Shown one piece after another: positions 41,934 to 50,334 of a stretch of DNA of 64,000 nucleotides. The DNA lies in contig NZ_CP087591.1 of assembly GCF_015594925.2 (NCBI RefSeq), positions 1,426,001 to 1,490,000 of the forward strand, read 5' to 3'. A model generated the notes under the pieces. The model was not told the DNA's origin. It was given only the letters and a program-made list of their open reading frames with translations, and ran no database searches. A program made the position numbers and the translations under genes. The DNA is from Vibrio sp. VB16 (GTDB taxonomy: Bacteria; Pseudomonadota; Gammaproteobacteria; Enterobacterales; Vibrionaceae). The number at the start of each line of letters is the position of its first letter. The first letter of the stretch is position 1.

Positions 41934-42725
41934 ATGAACGTGCTAGAAAGACAAGAAAGCATATTAGAACTTCTTGTTGCGAAAGGTCGAGTAGACGTTA
42001 AAAACCTTGTTGAACTGTTTCATACGTCAGAGGTGACGATACGCGCGGATCTTAGAAGGCTTGAAAAAGAAAATAAACTAAAGCGTTTTCATGGTGGTGC
42101 ACAATCCCTTACGACGTTGCCCAACGTAATAAATCGCAGCCCCAAAGTATTAGAGAATGAAACCAAACTCGAAAATCGTTATGACCTGAATGCTTTGGCT
42201 AAACAAAGAATTGCTGAAAAGGCGGCTTCTTACGTATCGTCAGGCAATTCGATCATTATCGATAGTGGCAGTACCACGCACTTAGTTGCTAAGCAACTCG
42301 CCAAAAAAGGTGAGATAATTGCGATAACCAATAATCTCGCAGTCGCGGAAGAATTTTCAGAGGCGCCTGATACTACCCTGGTTATTTGTGGTGGTACTTA
42401 TCGACATAAAACGAAGTCATTGCATGGTGCGAAAACCGAGCAGTGCTTAGAGGGCGTTTCTGCCGACATACTGTTTATTGGTGCCGATGGCATTGTACCA
42501 GATAAGGGGATAACGACCTTCAATGAAGGCTATACCATTAGTGCAGTGATGGCTTCATGTGCAAACGTTATTATTGCGGTCGTTGATTCAAGCAAGATGG
42601 GAAGAGTGGGGTTTAACCACGTATTGGATATAGAACTCATCGATATATTAGTGACAGACACCAATATTAATCAACAGTATTTAGATGGATTTAGAGAGAA
42701 AGGTATCGAAGTAGTCACTGTTTAA
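41934..42725 (+). CDS. DeoR-family transcriptional regulator 1
   Basis: This is a sugar-responsive repressor of 263 residues. The N-terminal winged helix (about 3-58, VKNLVELFHTSEVTIRADLRRLEKENKLKRFHGGA) is the DeoR DNA-binding signature. The C-terminal DeoRC sugar-phosphate sensor domain includes IIDSGSTTHLVA and TNNLAVAEEF. It is a close paralogue of the next gene: both begin MNVLER and share most residues. Its likely targets are the CGAAAG-type boxes in the sugar cluster. It follows the aldo/keto reductase by about 100 bp. Confidence 0.92.
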   Translation: MNVLERQESILELLVAKGRVDVKNLVELFHTSEVTIRADLRRLEKENKLKRFHGGAQSLTTLPNVINRSPKVLENETKLENRYDLNALAKQRIAEKAASYVSSGNSIIIDSGSTTHLVAKQLAKKGEIIAITNNLAVAEEFSEAPDTTLVICGGTYRHKTKSLHGAKTEQCLEGVSADILFIGADGIVPDKGITTFNEGYTISAVMASCANVIIAVVDSSKMGRVGFNHVLDIELIDILVTDTNINQQYLDGFREKGIEVVTV

Positions 42726-42797
42726 TATTAAAATCCTTTGTTATCCATTGTTTTATTTGAAGTTTATGCGTTAGTCTAAACGAATCATACTTGATAA

Positions 42798-42828
42798 CCC
42801 GGTCGAATTTCTCGATCCGGGCTTTTTT
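42798..42828 (+). terminator. Terminator after first DeoR gene
   Basis: CCCGGTCGA pairs with TCGATCCGGG (one bulged T), followed by CTTTTTTT. Confidence 0.85.
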
Positions 42829-42902
42829 TGTTATCCATCAAAAAGTCTATTTTTCTTTACCTATTATCCATTTGTGCAATAATTCCGCTCGGACACAATC
42901 AA

Positions 42903-42915
42903 AATCAAACGAAAG
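42903..42915. promoter_or_regulatory. DeoR-type box before second DeoR gene
   Basis: AATCAAACGAAAG is the exact reverse complement of the 13-mer at 31725-31737 before gatZ. It suggests that the second regulator controls itself and gatZ. Confidence 0.55.
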
Positions 42916-42934
42916 ACGTGCGCGAGGAAACCAA

Positions 42935-43711
42935 ATGAATGTGCTAGAAAGGCATGAACGAATTCTAGAACTTCTTAAAGAGAATGGACGAGTAGAAGTA
43001 AAAAACTTAGTCGAGTTATTTGATACCTCCGAAGTGACTGTACGAGCTGACTTACGAAAACTGGAAAAAAACAACAAACTCAAACGCTTTCATGGCGGTG
43101 CGCAGTCTTTGCAATCTCTTCCTAACAGCATCGAAAATGAACGCGAAATCAAACTAGAAAGACGCTACAAAATCAATGCCAGCGCAAAAGAGAGAATTGC
43201 GATAACCGCTGCAAAGTACGTGGAAGCGGGCAATTCTGTCATTTTAGACAGCGGCAGCACTACGCATATCGTGGCTGAACACATCGCTGAAAAGGGTGAA
43301 ATTATTGCGATTACCAATAATCTGCCAGCCGCGAGCGCATTGGCAGAAGCGCCAAATACAACCTTAGTAATATGTGGGGGGACGTATAGAGTAAAAACAA
43401 AGTCTCTGCATGGAACCAAAGCAGAGCAGTGTCTCGATGGCGTTTCAGCCGATATACTGTTTATTGGAGCCGATGGTATTGACCCTGAAAAAGGCATTAC
43501 AACCTTTAATGATGGTTATACCATTAGTGCGGTAATGGCTTCCTGCGCAAAAAAAATAATTGCCGTTGTTGATTCTACAAAAATGGGGCGAGTGGGTTTT
43601 AACTCGGTGCTTGGTAACGACAAAATAGATATCCTTATTACTGACTGCGACTGTTCGGATGAATATGTTGAAGGTTTTAGAGCGCAAGGCATTGAAGTTG
43701 TTATTGCTTGA
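42935..43711 (+). CDS. DeoR-family transcriptional regulator 2
   Basis: This is the second DeoR repressor, 258 residues, aligned almost end to end with the first (MNVLERHERILELL---GRVEVKNLVELFDTSEVTVRADLRKLE). The sensor domain has ILDSGSTTHIVA and TNNLPAASAL. The ATG at 42935 follows GAGGAAA; the frame is open back to 42791, but that part covers the terminator of the previous gene. It has its own promoter region and a CGAAAG box, so it is not simply co-transcribed. The duplication may allow separate control by two inducers. Confidence 0.92.
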   Translation: MNVLERHERILELLKENGRVEVKNLVELFDTSEVTVRADLRKLEKNNKLKRFHGGAQSLQSLPNSIENEREIKLERRYKINASAKERIAITAAKYVEAGNSVILDSGSTTHIVAEHIAEKGEIIAITNNLPAASALAEAPNTTLVICGGTYRVKTKSLHGTKAEQCLDGVSADILFIGADGIDPEKGITTFNDGYTISAVMASCAKKIIAVVDSTKMGRVGFNSVLGNDKIDILITDCDCSDEYVEGFRAQGIEVVIA

Positions 43712-43755
43712 TGCATTCTAAACAGACGCGCAGGTAGTCATAAACCTGCCTCTTG

Positions 43756-43784
43756 GCAGCGCTACATAGCGCTGCTTTTTTTTG
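43756..43784 (+). terminator. Terminator after second DeoR gene
   Basis: GCAGCGCT and AGCGCTGC form an 8-bp stem over ACAT, followed by eight T. Confidence 0.9.
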
Positions 43785-43789
43785 CCTCA

Positions 43790-44740
43790 TTATCTCGCGA
43801 GGGAAACCGAAATAGGACAATGGTCACTTAGCTGGTAACTTAAAACCTGTTGCTTGGTATACACGTTTTGTTTGGCTTGTCTGGTGGCTAAATCTGAACT
43901 TATTACGATGTGGTCGATGAGATTTTTATATTTATAGGTTCTATTTGGGTTTCGTTTTGAACGAACAACACAGTGTGCTTCGGTTCTTCGACTGGTTAAA
44001 ATAACGTGGTTTTGAATTGTCTGGGTTAAATCTTGGTAAAACCAATCATTAGGAAAGGCGAGGGCGTGATTAAAATCGCCAGCTATAATAAAACTTTCTT
44101 TGTTATGTACTCGCTCTCGAAGCCAATAGTTCAGTTCAACCGCTTGCTGTTTCAAGATCAAACACGACGATGAATTTCGATAGCTACCGCTACACCCTGC
44201 CTTTAAATGTACAGATAGCAGATGAATTTTAGGCGAGATCTCTTCTGTCGTGGGGTTCGTTTTTTTATTAATGATAGCGGCGATGTTATCGATAATAATA
44301 TAGGTAGCAAATCTCAATTTGCTACCGGGTGTTTTATCCAATCTTATGTCATGTGGATCTTGTACATTAATGCCATGTTTAACAGCAATACCAGTGTACT
44401 GGTTGATATCGTCAAATTGATAGTTTCGAAATGGCTTTTGAACACGGTCGGAAAGATAAACACGGTAACCACGGCCAACAACGTTCAGGATAGCCTCATT
44501 TGAATCGACTTCTTGAAAGAATAAAATAGAAGGCGATAACTGACGAAAATGAATTGCTAACATTTTGATATCTTTTGACGTACGATTTTTTGACAACGTG
44601 CTTACTTTTCCGCGATGACTCAACCACTCAAAATTCCAACTTGTGATTAACTTTGAATCGGCGAAAGCAAATTCTGTGGATAAAGTGCACGCAACAAAAA
44701 GTGAGCCAAAAACCCACTTTGTAATTAGTAATTTTATCAT
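43790..44740 (-). CDS. Secreted endonuclease/exonuclease/phosphatase (EEP) family protein
   Basis: A signal peptide ending near FAFA-DS (about residue 27) precedes an EEP fold of about 285 residues. The metal and catalytic motifs are visible: SWNFEWLS at the start, FQEVDS (catalytic Glu), HLKAGCSG, AGDFNH (Asp and Asn) and the terminal SDHCPI (Asp-His). Relatives include periplasmic or extracellular nucleases and phosphodiesterases, so the substrate could be DNA, a nucleotide or a lipid headgroup. It is convergent with the second DeoR gene and divergent from nrdD. No partner genes are evident. Confidence 0.87.
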   Translation of the reverse strand: MIKLLITKWVFGSLFVACTLSTEFAFADSKLITSWNFEWLSHRGKVSTLSKNRTSKDIKMLAIHFRQLSPSILFFQEVDSNEAILNVVGRGYRVYLSDRVQKPFRNYQFDDINQYTGIAVKHGINVQDPHDIRLDKTPGSKLRFATYIIIDNIAAIINKKTNPTTEEISPKIHLLSVHLKAGCSGSYRNSSSCLILKQQAVELNYWLRERVHNKESFIIAGDFNHALAFPNDWFYQDLTQTIQNHVILTSRRTEAHCVVRSKRNPNRTYKYKNLIDHIVISSDLATRQAKQNVYTKQQVLSYQLSDHCPISVSLAR

Positions 44741-44892
44741 TATCTTTGTTGACTCCTTGCCAACGCTTATGTCATCAGGGTATCAAAAATTTCAACCCCA
44801 AAAAGCGCATTTTTGTGTGAAATTTCTGTTTCTTTACGCAATGAGATCTTCTCCAGAAAGATCGAGTGATCTTGGTGTTCACTTCGTTTTTA

Positions 44893-44906
44893 TTGATCTG
44901 GATCAA
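44893..44906. promoter_or_regulatory. FNR site upstream of nrdD
   Basis: TTGATCTGGATCAA fits the FNR consensus TTGAT-N4-ATCAA at every fixed position. It lies 120-133 bp before the GTG start of nrdD, consistent with anaerobic activation. Confidence 0.85.
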
Positions 44907-44938
44907 GACTTAAGGTTGGCGGTTTTCGTTAAATACGT

Positions 44939-44954
44939 ACACAATATGTAGTGT
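44939..44954. promoter_or_regulatory. NrdR box 1 upstream of nrdD
   Basis: ACACAATATGTAGTGT matches the NrdR box consensus (ACAC-W-ATATAT-W-GTGT type) with one central substitution. It is the upstream member of a pair spaced 31 bp centre to centre. Confidence 0.88.
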
Positions 44955-44969
44955 GAATTTTAAATGTTA

Positions 44970-44985
44970 ATACCCTATATGGTGT
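44970..44985. promoter_or_regulatory. NrdR box 2 upstream of nrdD
   Basis: ATACCCTATATGGTGT is a weaker NrdR box whose start lies exactly 31 bp (three helical turns) after box 1, the usual arrangement for NrdR repression. Confidence 0.75.
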
Positions 44986-45025
44986 TTTGTTGATAATCTG
45001 TGGATATCTAGGGTAAGGAGAAAAA

Positions 45026-47146
45026 GTGAAAACAGTCGTCATTAAAAGAGATGGTTCTCGTGCCCCTTTTACAAGGGATCGCATTGTCACCGCTGTCGAA
45101 AGTGCATCAACCTTTATAGACAGTGATGTTACTGCCTATGCAGAGAAAGTGGCAGAGGCTGTTGAGCGTAAACTCCTTGAACATGACGAAGTTGATATCC
45201 AAGAGATACAGACGTTAGTCGAAAACGAAATGATGCAAGGCCCGTACAAAGGTATGGCGCGTTCTTATATTGAATACCGACATGATCGTGACATGTCGCG
45301 TGATAAAAAAAGCGCATTAACGAAAGAAATTCAAGGTTTGATTGAGCAAAGCAATGCCGACCTATTAAACGAGAATGCCAATAAAGATGGCAAGGTAATC
45401 CCGACTCAACGTGATTTGTTAGCTGGTATCGTCGCAAAACATTATGCAAAAACTCATATTTTACCTCGCGACGTTGTAAAAGCTCACGATGATGGTGATA
45501 TACACTATCATGACCTCGATTATGCTCCGTTTTTCCCAATGTTCAACTGTATGCTGATTGATCTTAAAGGCATGCTTACCCGCGGTTTTAAGATGGGTAA
45601 TGCCGAGATTGATACACCGAAATCAATATCAACAGCAACAGCAGTCACGGCGCAAATTATTGCACAGGTTGCTTCTCATATTTATGGCGGTACAACCATA
45701 AACGCTATTGATGAGATCTTAGAACCATACGTCTTAACAAGCTACGATAAGCATATGGAAGTGGCTAAAGAGTGGGATATTCATAACCCTGAAGAGTTTG
45801 CGATATCGCGGACAGAGAAAGAGTGTTACGACGCATTTCAATCTTTAGAGTATGAAGTGAACACATTGCATACGGCCAATGGACAGACGCCATTTGTGAC
45901 CTTTGGTTTCGGTCTAGGAACAAGCTGGGCAGCAAAGTTAATTCAAGCATCGATCTTGAAGAATCGTATTGCAGGTCTGGGTAAAAATCGCAAAACAGCG
46001 GTCTTTCCAAAATTAGTCTTCGGTATCAAAGATGGCTTGAATCACAAACCTTCCGATCCTAATTATGATATCAAAGAACTGGCGTTAGAGTGCGCTACCA
46101 AGCGTATGTACCCGGATATCTTGAACTACGATAAAGTGGTCGAAATTACAGGCTCTTTTAAGACCCCAATGGGATGTCGCAGCTTCCTGAATCCATATGA
46201 GCAAAACGGTGAGTTGGTTCATGATGGCCGTAACAACCTAGGTGTCGTTAGCTTGAATCTACCAAGAATTGCAATTCAATCAGGTGGGGACGAAACGACG
46301 TTTTATGCACTGCTAGAAGAGAAACTTAAGTTAGCACGAAAGGCGTTAGATACGCGTATCAATCGCTTAGAAAAAGTGAAGGCGAAGGTTGCTCCTATTC
46401 TATATATGGAAGGCGCTTGTGGCGTTCGTTTGAATCCTGATGATGCCGTTGCTGAGATATTCAAAAACGGGCGCGCCTCGATTTCTCTGGGTTATATCGG
46501 TATTCATGAAACGATTAATGCGTTGTATAAGAGCAAAGAACACGTTTATGATAATCCGACCTTGAATGCTAAAGCGATTCAACTCGTTCGTAAAATGAAA
46601 GCGGCAGTAGATGCATGGAAAGAAGAAACAGGGTATGCATTTAGCTTGTATGCAACGCCGAGTGAAAATCTATGTAACCGTTTCTGCAGTCTTGATGCTA
46701 AAGAGTTTGGTGTAATCGAAGGGGTTACAGACAAAGGATATTATACAAACAGCTTTCATCTTGATGTAGAAAAGAAAGTTAATCCGTATGACAAAATCGA
46801 TTTTGAGATGCCTTATCCGGAGCTGTCTTCTGGTGGTTTCATTTGTTACGGCGAATTCCCTAACATGCAACAAAACGTAGAAGCGTTAGAGAATGTCTGG
46901 GATTATAGCTATAGCCGAGTACCATATTATGGTACCAATACGCCCATTGATGAGTGTTATGAATGTGGCTATACCGGTGAGTTTGATTGCACCAGTAAAG
47001 GCTTTACCTGCCCTAAATGTGGAAACCACGATTCAACTAAAGTGTCCGTGACACGACGAGTATGTGGCTACTTGGGTAGCCCGGATGCACGTCCGTTTAA
47101 TTTAGGTAAACAAGAAGAAGTTAAGCGTCGAGTTAAACACCTATAA
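45026..47146 (+). CDS. nrdD: Anaerobic ribonucleoside-triphosphate reductase
   Basis: This is the glycyl-radical enzyme that makes deoxynucleotides without oxygen. An N-terminal ATP-cone (about 1-90, VVIKRDGSRAPFTRDRI) is followed by the ten-stranded catalytic barrel. Near the C-terminus come the four zinc cysteines (CYECGYTGEFDCT, CPKCG) and the glycyl radical site RVCGYLG at Gly681. The 706-residue length is standard. Translation begins at a GTG (45026) after AAGGAG. Upstream FNR and paired NrdR sites show anaerobic induction and repression when dATP is ample. nrdG follows in the same direction. Confidence 0.97.
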   Translation: MKTVVIKRDGSRAPFTRDRIVTAVESASTFIDSDVTAYAEKVAEAVERKLLEHDEVDIQEIQTLVENEMMQGPYKGMARSYIEYRHDRDMSRDKKSALTKEIQGLIEQSNADLLNENANKDGKVIPTQRDLLAGIVAKHYAKTHILPRDVVKAHDDGDIHYHDLDYAPFFPMFNCMLIDLKGMLTRGFKMGNAEIDTPKSISTATAVTAQIIAQVASHIYGGTTINAIDEILEPYVLTSYDKHMEVAKEWDIHNPEEFAISRTEKECYDAFQSLEYEVNTLHTANGQTPFVTFGFGLGTSWAAKLIQASILKNRIAGLGKNRKTAVFPKLVFGIKDGLNHKPSDPNYDIKELALECATKRMYPDILNYDKVVEITGSFKTPMGCRSFLNPYEQNGELVHDGRNNLGVVSLNLPRIAIQSGGDETTFYALLEEKLKLARKALDTRINRLEKVKAKVAPILYMEGACGVRLNPDDAVAEIFKNGRASISLGYIGIHETINALYKSKEHVYDNPTLNAKAIQLVRKMKAAVDAWKEETGYAFSLYATPSENLCNRFCSLDAKEFGVIEGVTDKGYYTNSFHLDVEKKVNPYDKIDFEMPYPELSSGGFICYGEFPNMQQNVEALENVWDYSYSRVPYYGTNTPIDECYECGYTGEFDCTSKGFTCPKCGNHDSTKVSVTRRVCGYLGSPDARPFNLGKQEEVKRRVKHL

Positions 47147-47159
47147 ATCCTTCAATTAG

Positions 47160-47179
47160 CCTTCCCTTCGTTGGGAAGG
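47160..47179 (+). repeat. Hairpin between nrdD and nrdG
   Basis: CCTTCCC and GGGAAGG pair over TTCGTT, followed by TTTG. The short stem could cause partial termination or protect the nrdD message. It sits just before the nrdG start and would sequester the GGAAGG that might act as its ribosome site. Confidence 0.6.
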
Positions 47180-47191
47180 TTTGTGGTTGCT

Positions 47192-47662
47192 ATGAATTAT
47201 TCTCAATATTATCCGATAGATGTCGTTAATGGCCCCGGCACCCGTGCTAGCTTATTTGTTTCGGGCTGTAATCACCAATGTAAGGGCTGCTATAACCAGG
47301 CGACTTGGTCACCCAATTCAGGGTATCTGTTCACACAAGAGTTAGAAGATCAGATAATCGCGGACTTGAACGATCTACGAATTAAGCGACGCGGACTCTC
47401 ACTATCAGGAGGTGACCCACTACATCCAGATAATGTAGATTCTGTTCTTAAACTGGTAAAAAGAGTCAAGTCTGAGTGCCCCGGCAAAGATATTTGGCTC
47501 TGGTCTGGGTTTGAAATTGCTGAGCTTAATCGAAAACAAAAGGATATTGTTGACTTGGTTGATGCGTTAATAGACGGTAAGTTCGAACAAGATCTGTACG
47601 ATCCTGAGCTGTTGTGGCGGGGATCGAGCAATCAAATTATTCATCGATTTAAAGTAGAGTGA
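47192..47662 (+). CDS. nrdG: Anaerobic NTP reductase activating protein (radical SAM)
   Basis: This is a small radical-SAM enzyme (156 residues) that installs the glycyl radical on NrdD. The cluster motif is CNHQCKGC (Cx3Cx2C), typical of activases. VVNGPGTRASLFVSGC before it and LSLSGGDPLHP after it are family hallmarks. I choose the ATG at 47192 (MNYSQYYPIDVV), which matches known NrdG starts; the frame opens with a GTG at 47171 inside a hairpin. The gene is in an operon with nrdD, separated by 45 bp including that hairpin. Confidence 0.95.
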   Translation: MNYSQYYPIDVVNGPGTRASLFVSGCNHQCKGCYNQATWSPNSGYLFTQELEDQIIADLNDLRIKRRGLSLSGGDPLHPDNVDSVLKLVKRVKSECPGKDIWLWSGFEIAELNRKQKDIVDLVDALIDGKFEQDLYDPELLWRGSSNQIIHRFKVE

Positions 47663-47814
47663 ATTTATAATCCCTCTAAGCTCATACGACAGATTTCAGA
47701 CATAGATTTTCATGAGTGCCTCTATCATCAAATAACCCTTAACGCCTTGTTTACTCTATGTTATTTTACCATTTTCTTAGAGGTTCTGACCTGTTGTGTT
47801 AATAATTAAACGCA

Positions 47815-47845
47815 TAGAAAAGCCAGCAGGAAGTCCCTACTGGCG
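47815..47845 (-). terminator. Minus-strand terminator after the esterase gene
   Basis: On the minus strand GCCAGTAGG and CCTGCTGGC pair (one G-U) around GACTT and run into TTTTC. It probably ends the transcript of the 47931-53700 gene set. Confidence 0.75.
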
Positions 47846-47930
47846 CTAATATAAGACCGTTAACGTATTGTTGGCCGAGGGAAGTTAAACCGATCGATTA
47901 GCCAATGTGCCTAGTGTGTTGATGTGAACG

Positions 47931-48890
47931 CTACCCAATATGAGTCTTTGGTGTTTGGTGTAAAAAATCTGCAATTGATCGGTAAACGGATTCACATTCT
48001 TCAGGAACCAAATCTTCCATATTGATAAAGGTATGGATCATGTCGCTAAAGTGAATATGCTCAGCGTGCACGCCCGAATTCAGAACCTTTTGCACATATT
48101 GTGTACCTTCGTCTCTCAGTGGGCAAAACTCAACGGTGAATACTAATGTTGCCGGTAAACCGTGAGTAAATTCACCATAAAGAGGAGAGGCCTTTACTCG
48201 ATCATCATGCTGATTGAAATAGCGATCAAAATACCAAGCGATTTTGCTTTTTTGTAATAAATATCCTTCCGCGTTTTGCTCCATTGATTGAGTGTTCATG
48301 GTGTAATCAAGGCTTGGGTAGAGCATCACTTGCTTATCGATATGCACTTGGTCGTCAAATTGTGCTTTCGCCGTGATACTTGCAACGATAGCGCCACCAC
48401 CAGAATCACCAACTAACGCTAGAACGGGTAGGTGTTGAATTTCAGCCGCATCTAGTGTGTCATAAATGTTCTTAACGACAGTATAAACGTCATTGAGTCC
48501 AGCAGGGTAACGACACTCTGGTGCAAGTCGATATTCCACCGATACCACTATGTGTTGAGTAGCATTTGCCAGCTTTCGGCAGATTGGATCATAAACGGTA
48601 ACAGAACCGGACATATGACCACCCCCATGGCAATAAATAATAACCGGCAATGCTGTTTCTGGATCTGGATTATAGACACGTACTGGTACATCGTACTCGT
48701 CGTTTATTACTATCTCATCGGTAATACGCGTCACTTCTTGGATATCAGTGACAAGTCCTTTGGTTAGGTTCGCTAACCCTTCACGGGCATTTATCGGGCT
48801 TGGTTTAAAGCCACTTTTAAGCAGGGCTGGTACCGTGACATTATTTAAATTATTGAGCCAAGGTTTTAATTTTGGGCTTACTTCACGCAT
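47931..48890 (-). CDS. HSL-family alpha/beta hydrolase (esterase)
   Basis: This is a cytoplasmic esterase of the hormone-sensitive-lipase family, 319 residues. The oxyanion motif is HGGGHMSG (His88), the nucleophile is Ser163 in GDSGGG, and a late His lies in DMIHTF. I use the ATG at 48890 with GGAG upstream; the frame begins at a TTG (48905) that is part of that ribosome site. Such enzymes cut short-chain esters. It is the last gene of the minus-strand set with the MFS carrier, FabV, PhaJ-like hydratase and CoA-transferase, and could release a short-chain acid for that pathway. A GGGCGG/CCGCCC hairpin (48911-48929) lies between it and the MFS gene. Confidence 0.87.
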   Translation of the reverse strand: MREVSPKLKPWLNNLNNVTVPALLKSGFKPSPINAREGLANLTKGLVTDIQEVTRITDEIVINDEYDVPVRVYNPDPETALPVIIYCHGGGHMSGSVTVYDPICRKLANATQHIVVSVEYRLAPECRYPAGLNDVYTVVKNIYDTLDAAEIQHLPVLALVGDSGGGAIVASITAKAQFDDQVHIDKQVMLYPSLDYTMNTQSMEQNAEGYLLQKSKIAWYFDRYFNQHDDRVKASPLYGEFTHGLPATLVFTVEFCPLRDEGTQYVQKVLNSGVHAEHIHFSDMIHTFINMEDLVPEECESVYRSIADFLHQTPKTHIG

Positions 48891-48936
48891 AGTGAACGAC
48901 TCCAATGAAGGGGCGGTATTTCCGCCCTCAATTAAA

Positions 48937-50112
48937 TTACATTACTTTTTTGTTGGTTTCTTTCAGGAACAAGCTAGATAAGAAAATGGTACTCGACATG
49001 CCGACTGCGATAAATGCAGCGATTAGTGGGTTGCCCATCGTATCAGCAATACTAGTGGCAATAGTCATGTAGATCATTTCAAGTATATAAGCAGAAGACC
49101 AGAAGATACCCGCGGCAACCGCAACGCGAGCAGGGAATGTATTTGGCTGTTCTTGAATCATGGTGACCAATGAACTCATTGGTGAGAACATACAAACCCC
49201 ACATAGTAAGCCTGCAATCATCGCTATACTCGGAATACTAGTTAATACTGCGGTTGCAGCAAAGAAAGTGATACCGAGACCAAACCAACGCAAAGCTTGA
49301 ACGCGTTGAGGGATAAACTTAGGGACAACGAACATTCCGATAGCCGTACCAATCATACCGCCAGAAATCATGATAGAGCTGAGATATTTAGATTCGATAG
49401 CAAAGCCAGGGATGTTAGGAAATAGCGTAAATACTGAGATATAACAAAACAAAAGGCCAGAGTAGCCAACAGCGATAGTCCAATTGAATTTCTCTTTTAG
49501 ACCCTCTTTCATTGTGTATCCGCGAGCAACAGTACCATCGTCTTTTTTAGTTATATCGAAATCAACACCGACAAATAACCACAACATCATAGCCATCGCA
49601 CTTAAACCCGCCATCGTTAACATGGCGGCTTGCCAATCACCAGCGAACGTCATTAAAGCGCCAACCCCTAAGATTGCAATTAAGTTACCGGTATTGAAGG
49701 CATCGGCATTTAGCGCGTTAGCGATCATGCGGCTCTTAGCGTCTTTGAAGGTATGCATTACGATTGGTGCTGTTACTACCAACAAAAGCGCACCACCAAA
49801 GCCAAGTACTAAACGTGAGAATAAGAACATATTGTAGTTCAACGCAAACGCACCGATACCACCAAGCACGACAAGACCAGAAGCGACAGTAAAGGTTTTT
49901 TTAGGTCCAAGTTTGGCGAGGAACCAAGCCGCGAAAAGGTTACCCACAATTTTAGAGATGGCAATCATATTAGTCGCCATCGCAATCATGGTTAAACCTC
50001 CGGTCTCGAAAGTCTTCATAATCTCGGGGCTCATAATGCTCGAACCTGCCCATGCAAATGCGAACAGAACGTAAGTAAGGAACAGAAGCGCCTCGATAAA
50101 ATATTTTCTCAT
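48937..50112 (-). CDS. Major facilitator superfamily transporter
   Basis: This is an inner-membrane carrier of 391 residues with twelve predicted helices, including the loop 2-3 motif region AKLGPKKTF. The ATG at 50112 is preceded by AAGGTGA; the frame starts at a nearby GTG. The substrate cannot be named from sequence. Its position between an esterase gene and fabV suggests a short-chain acid such as butyrate, crotonate or 3-hydroxybutyrate. About 220 bp of non-coding DNA separates it from fabV, so it may have its own promoter. Confidence 0.85.
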   Translation of the reverse strand: MRKYFIEALLFLTYVLFAFAWAGSSIMSPEIMKTFETGGLTMIAMATNMIAISKIVGNLFAAWFLAKLGPKKTFTVASGLVVLGGIGAFALNYNMFLFSRLVLGFGGALLLVVTAPIVMHTFKDAKSRMIANALNADAFNTGNLIAILGVGALMTFAGDWQAAMLTMAGLSAMAMMLWLFVGVDFDITKKDDGTVARGYTMKEGLKEKFNWTIAVGYSGLLFCYISVFTLFPNIPGFAIESKYLSSIMISGGMIGTAIGMFVVPKFIPQRVQALRWFGLGITFFAATAVLTSIPSIAMIAGLLCGVCMFSPMSSLVTMIQEQPNTFPARVAVAAGIFWSSAYILEMIYMTIATSIADTMGNPLIAAFIAVGMSSTIFLSSLFLKETNKKVM

Positions 50113-50334
50113 GTGAATCACCTTATTGGGTAGCAGTAGAGACTCTCTGGCCTCTGAAATAATGACGAATAAACGGCTATTACCAGTCTTGTCCCTTCGT
50201 GTACTGCGTCGTGCTATTATCTCGTGCGCTGGTTTAAAGGCAGAAGCTAAATCGCAGTATCAATGTTGAGAATTGTGACCGTCGGTGTTCGCGGCGACAA
50301 TACTGGTATGTTTCCATTGAATTTATGGTTGCAC

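Noticed and set aside
45129..45539. 136-codon frame opposite nrdD
   Set aside because: It is antisense to conserved nrdD codons and has the irregular composition of a shadow frame.
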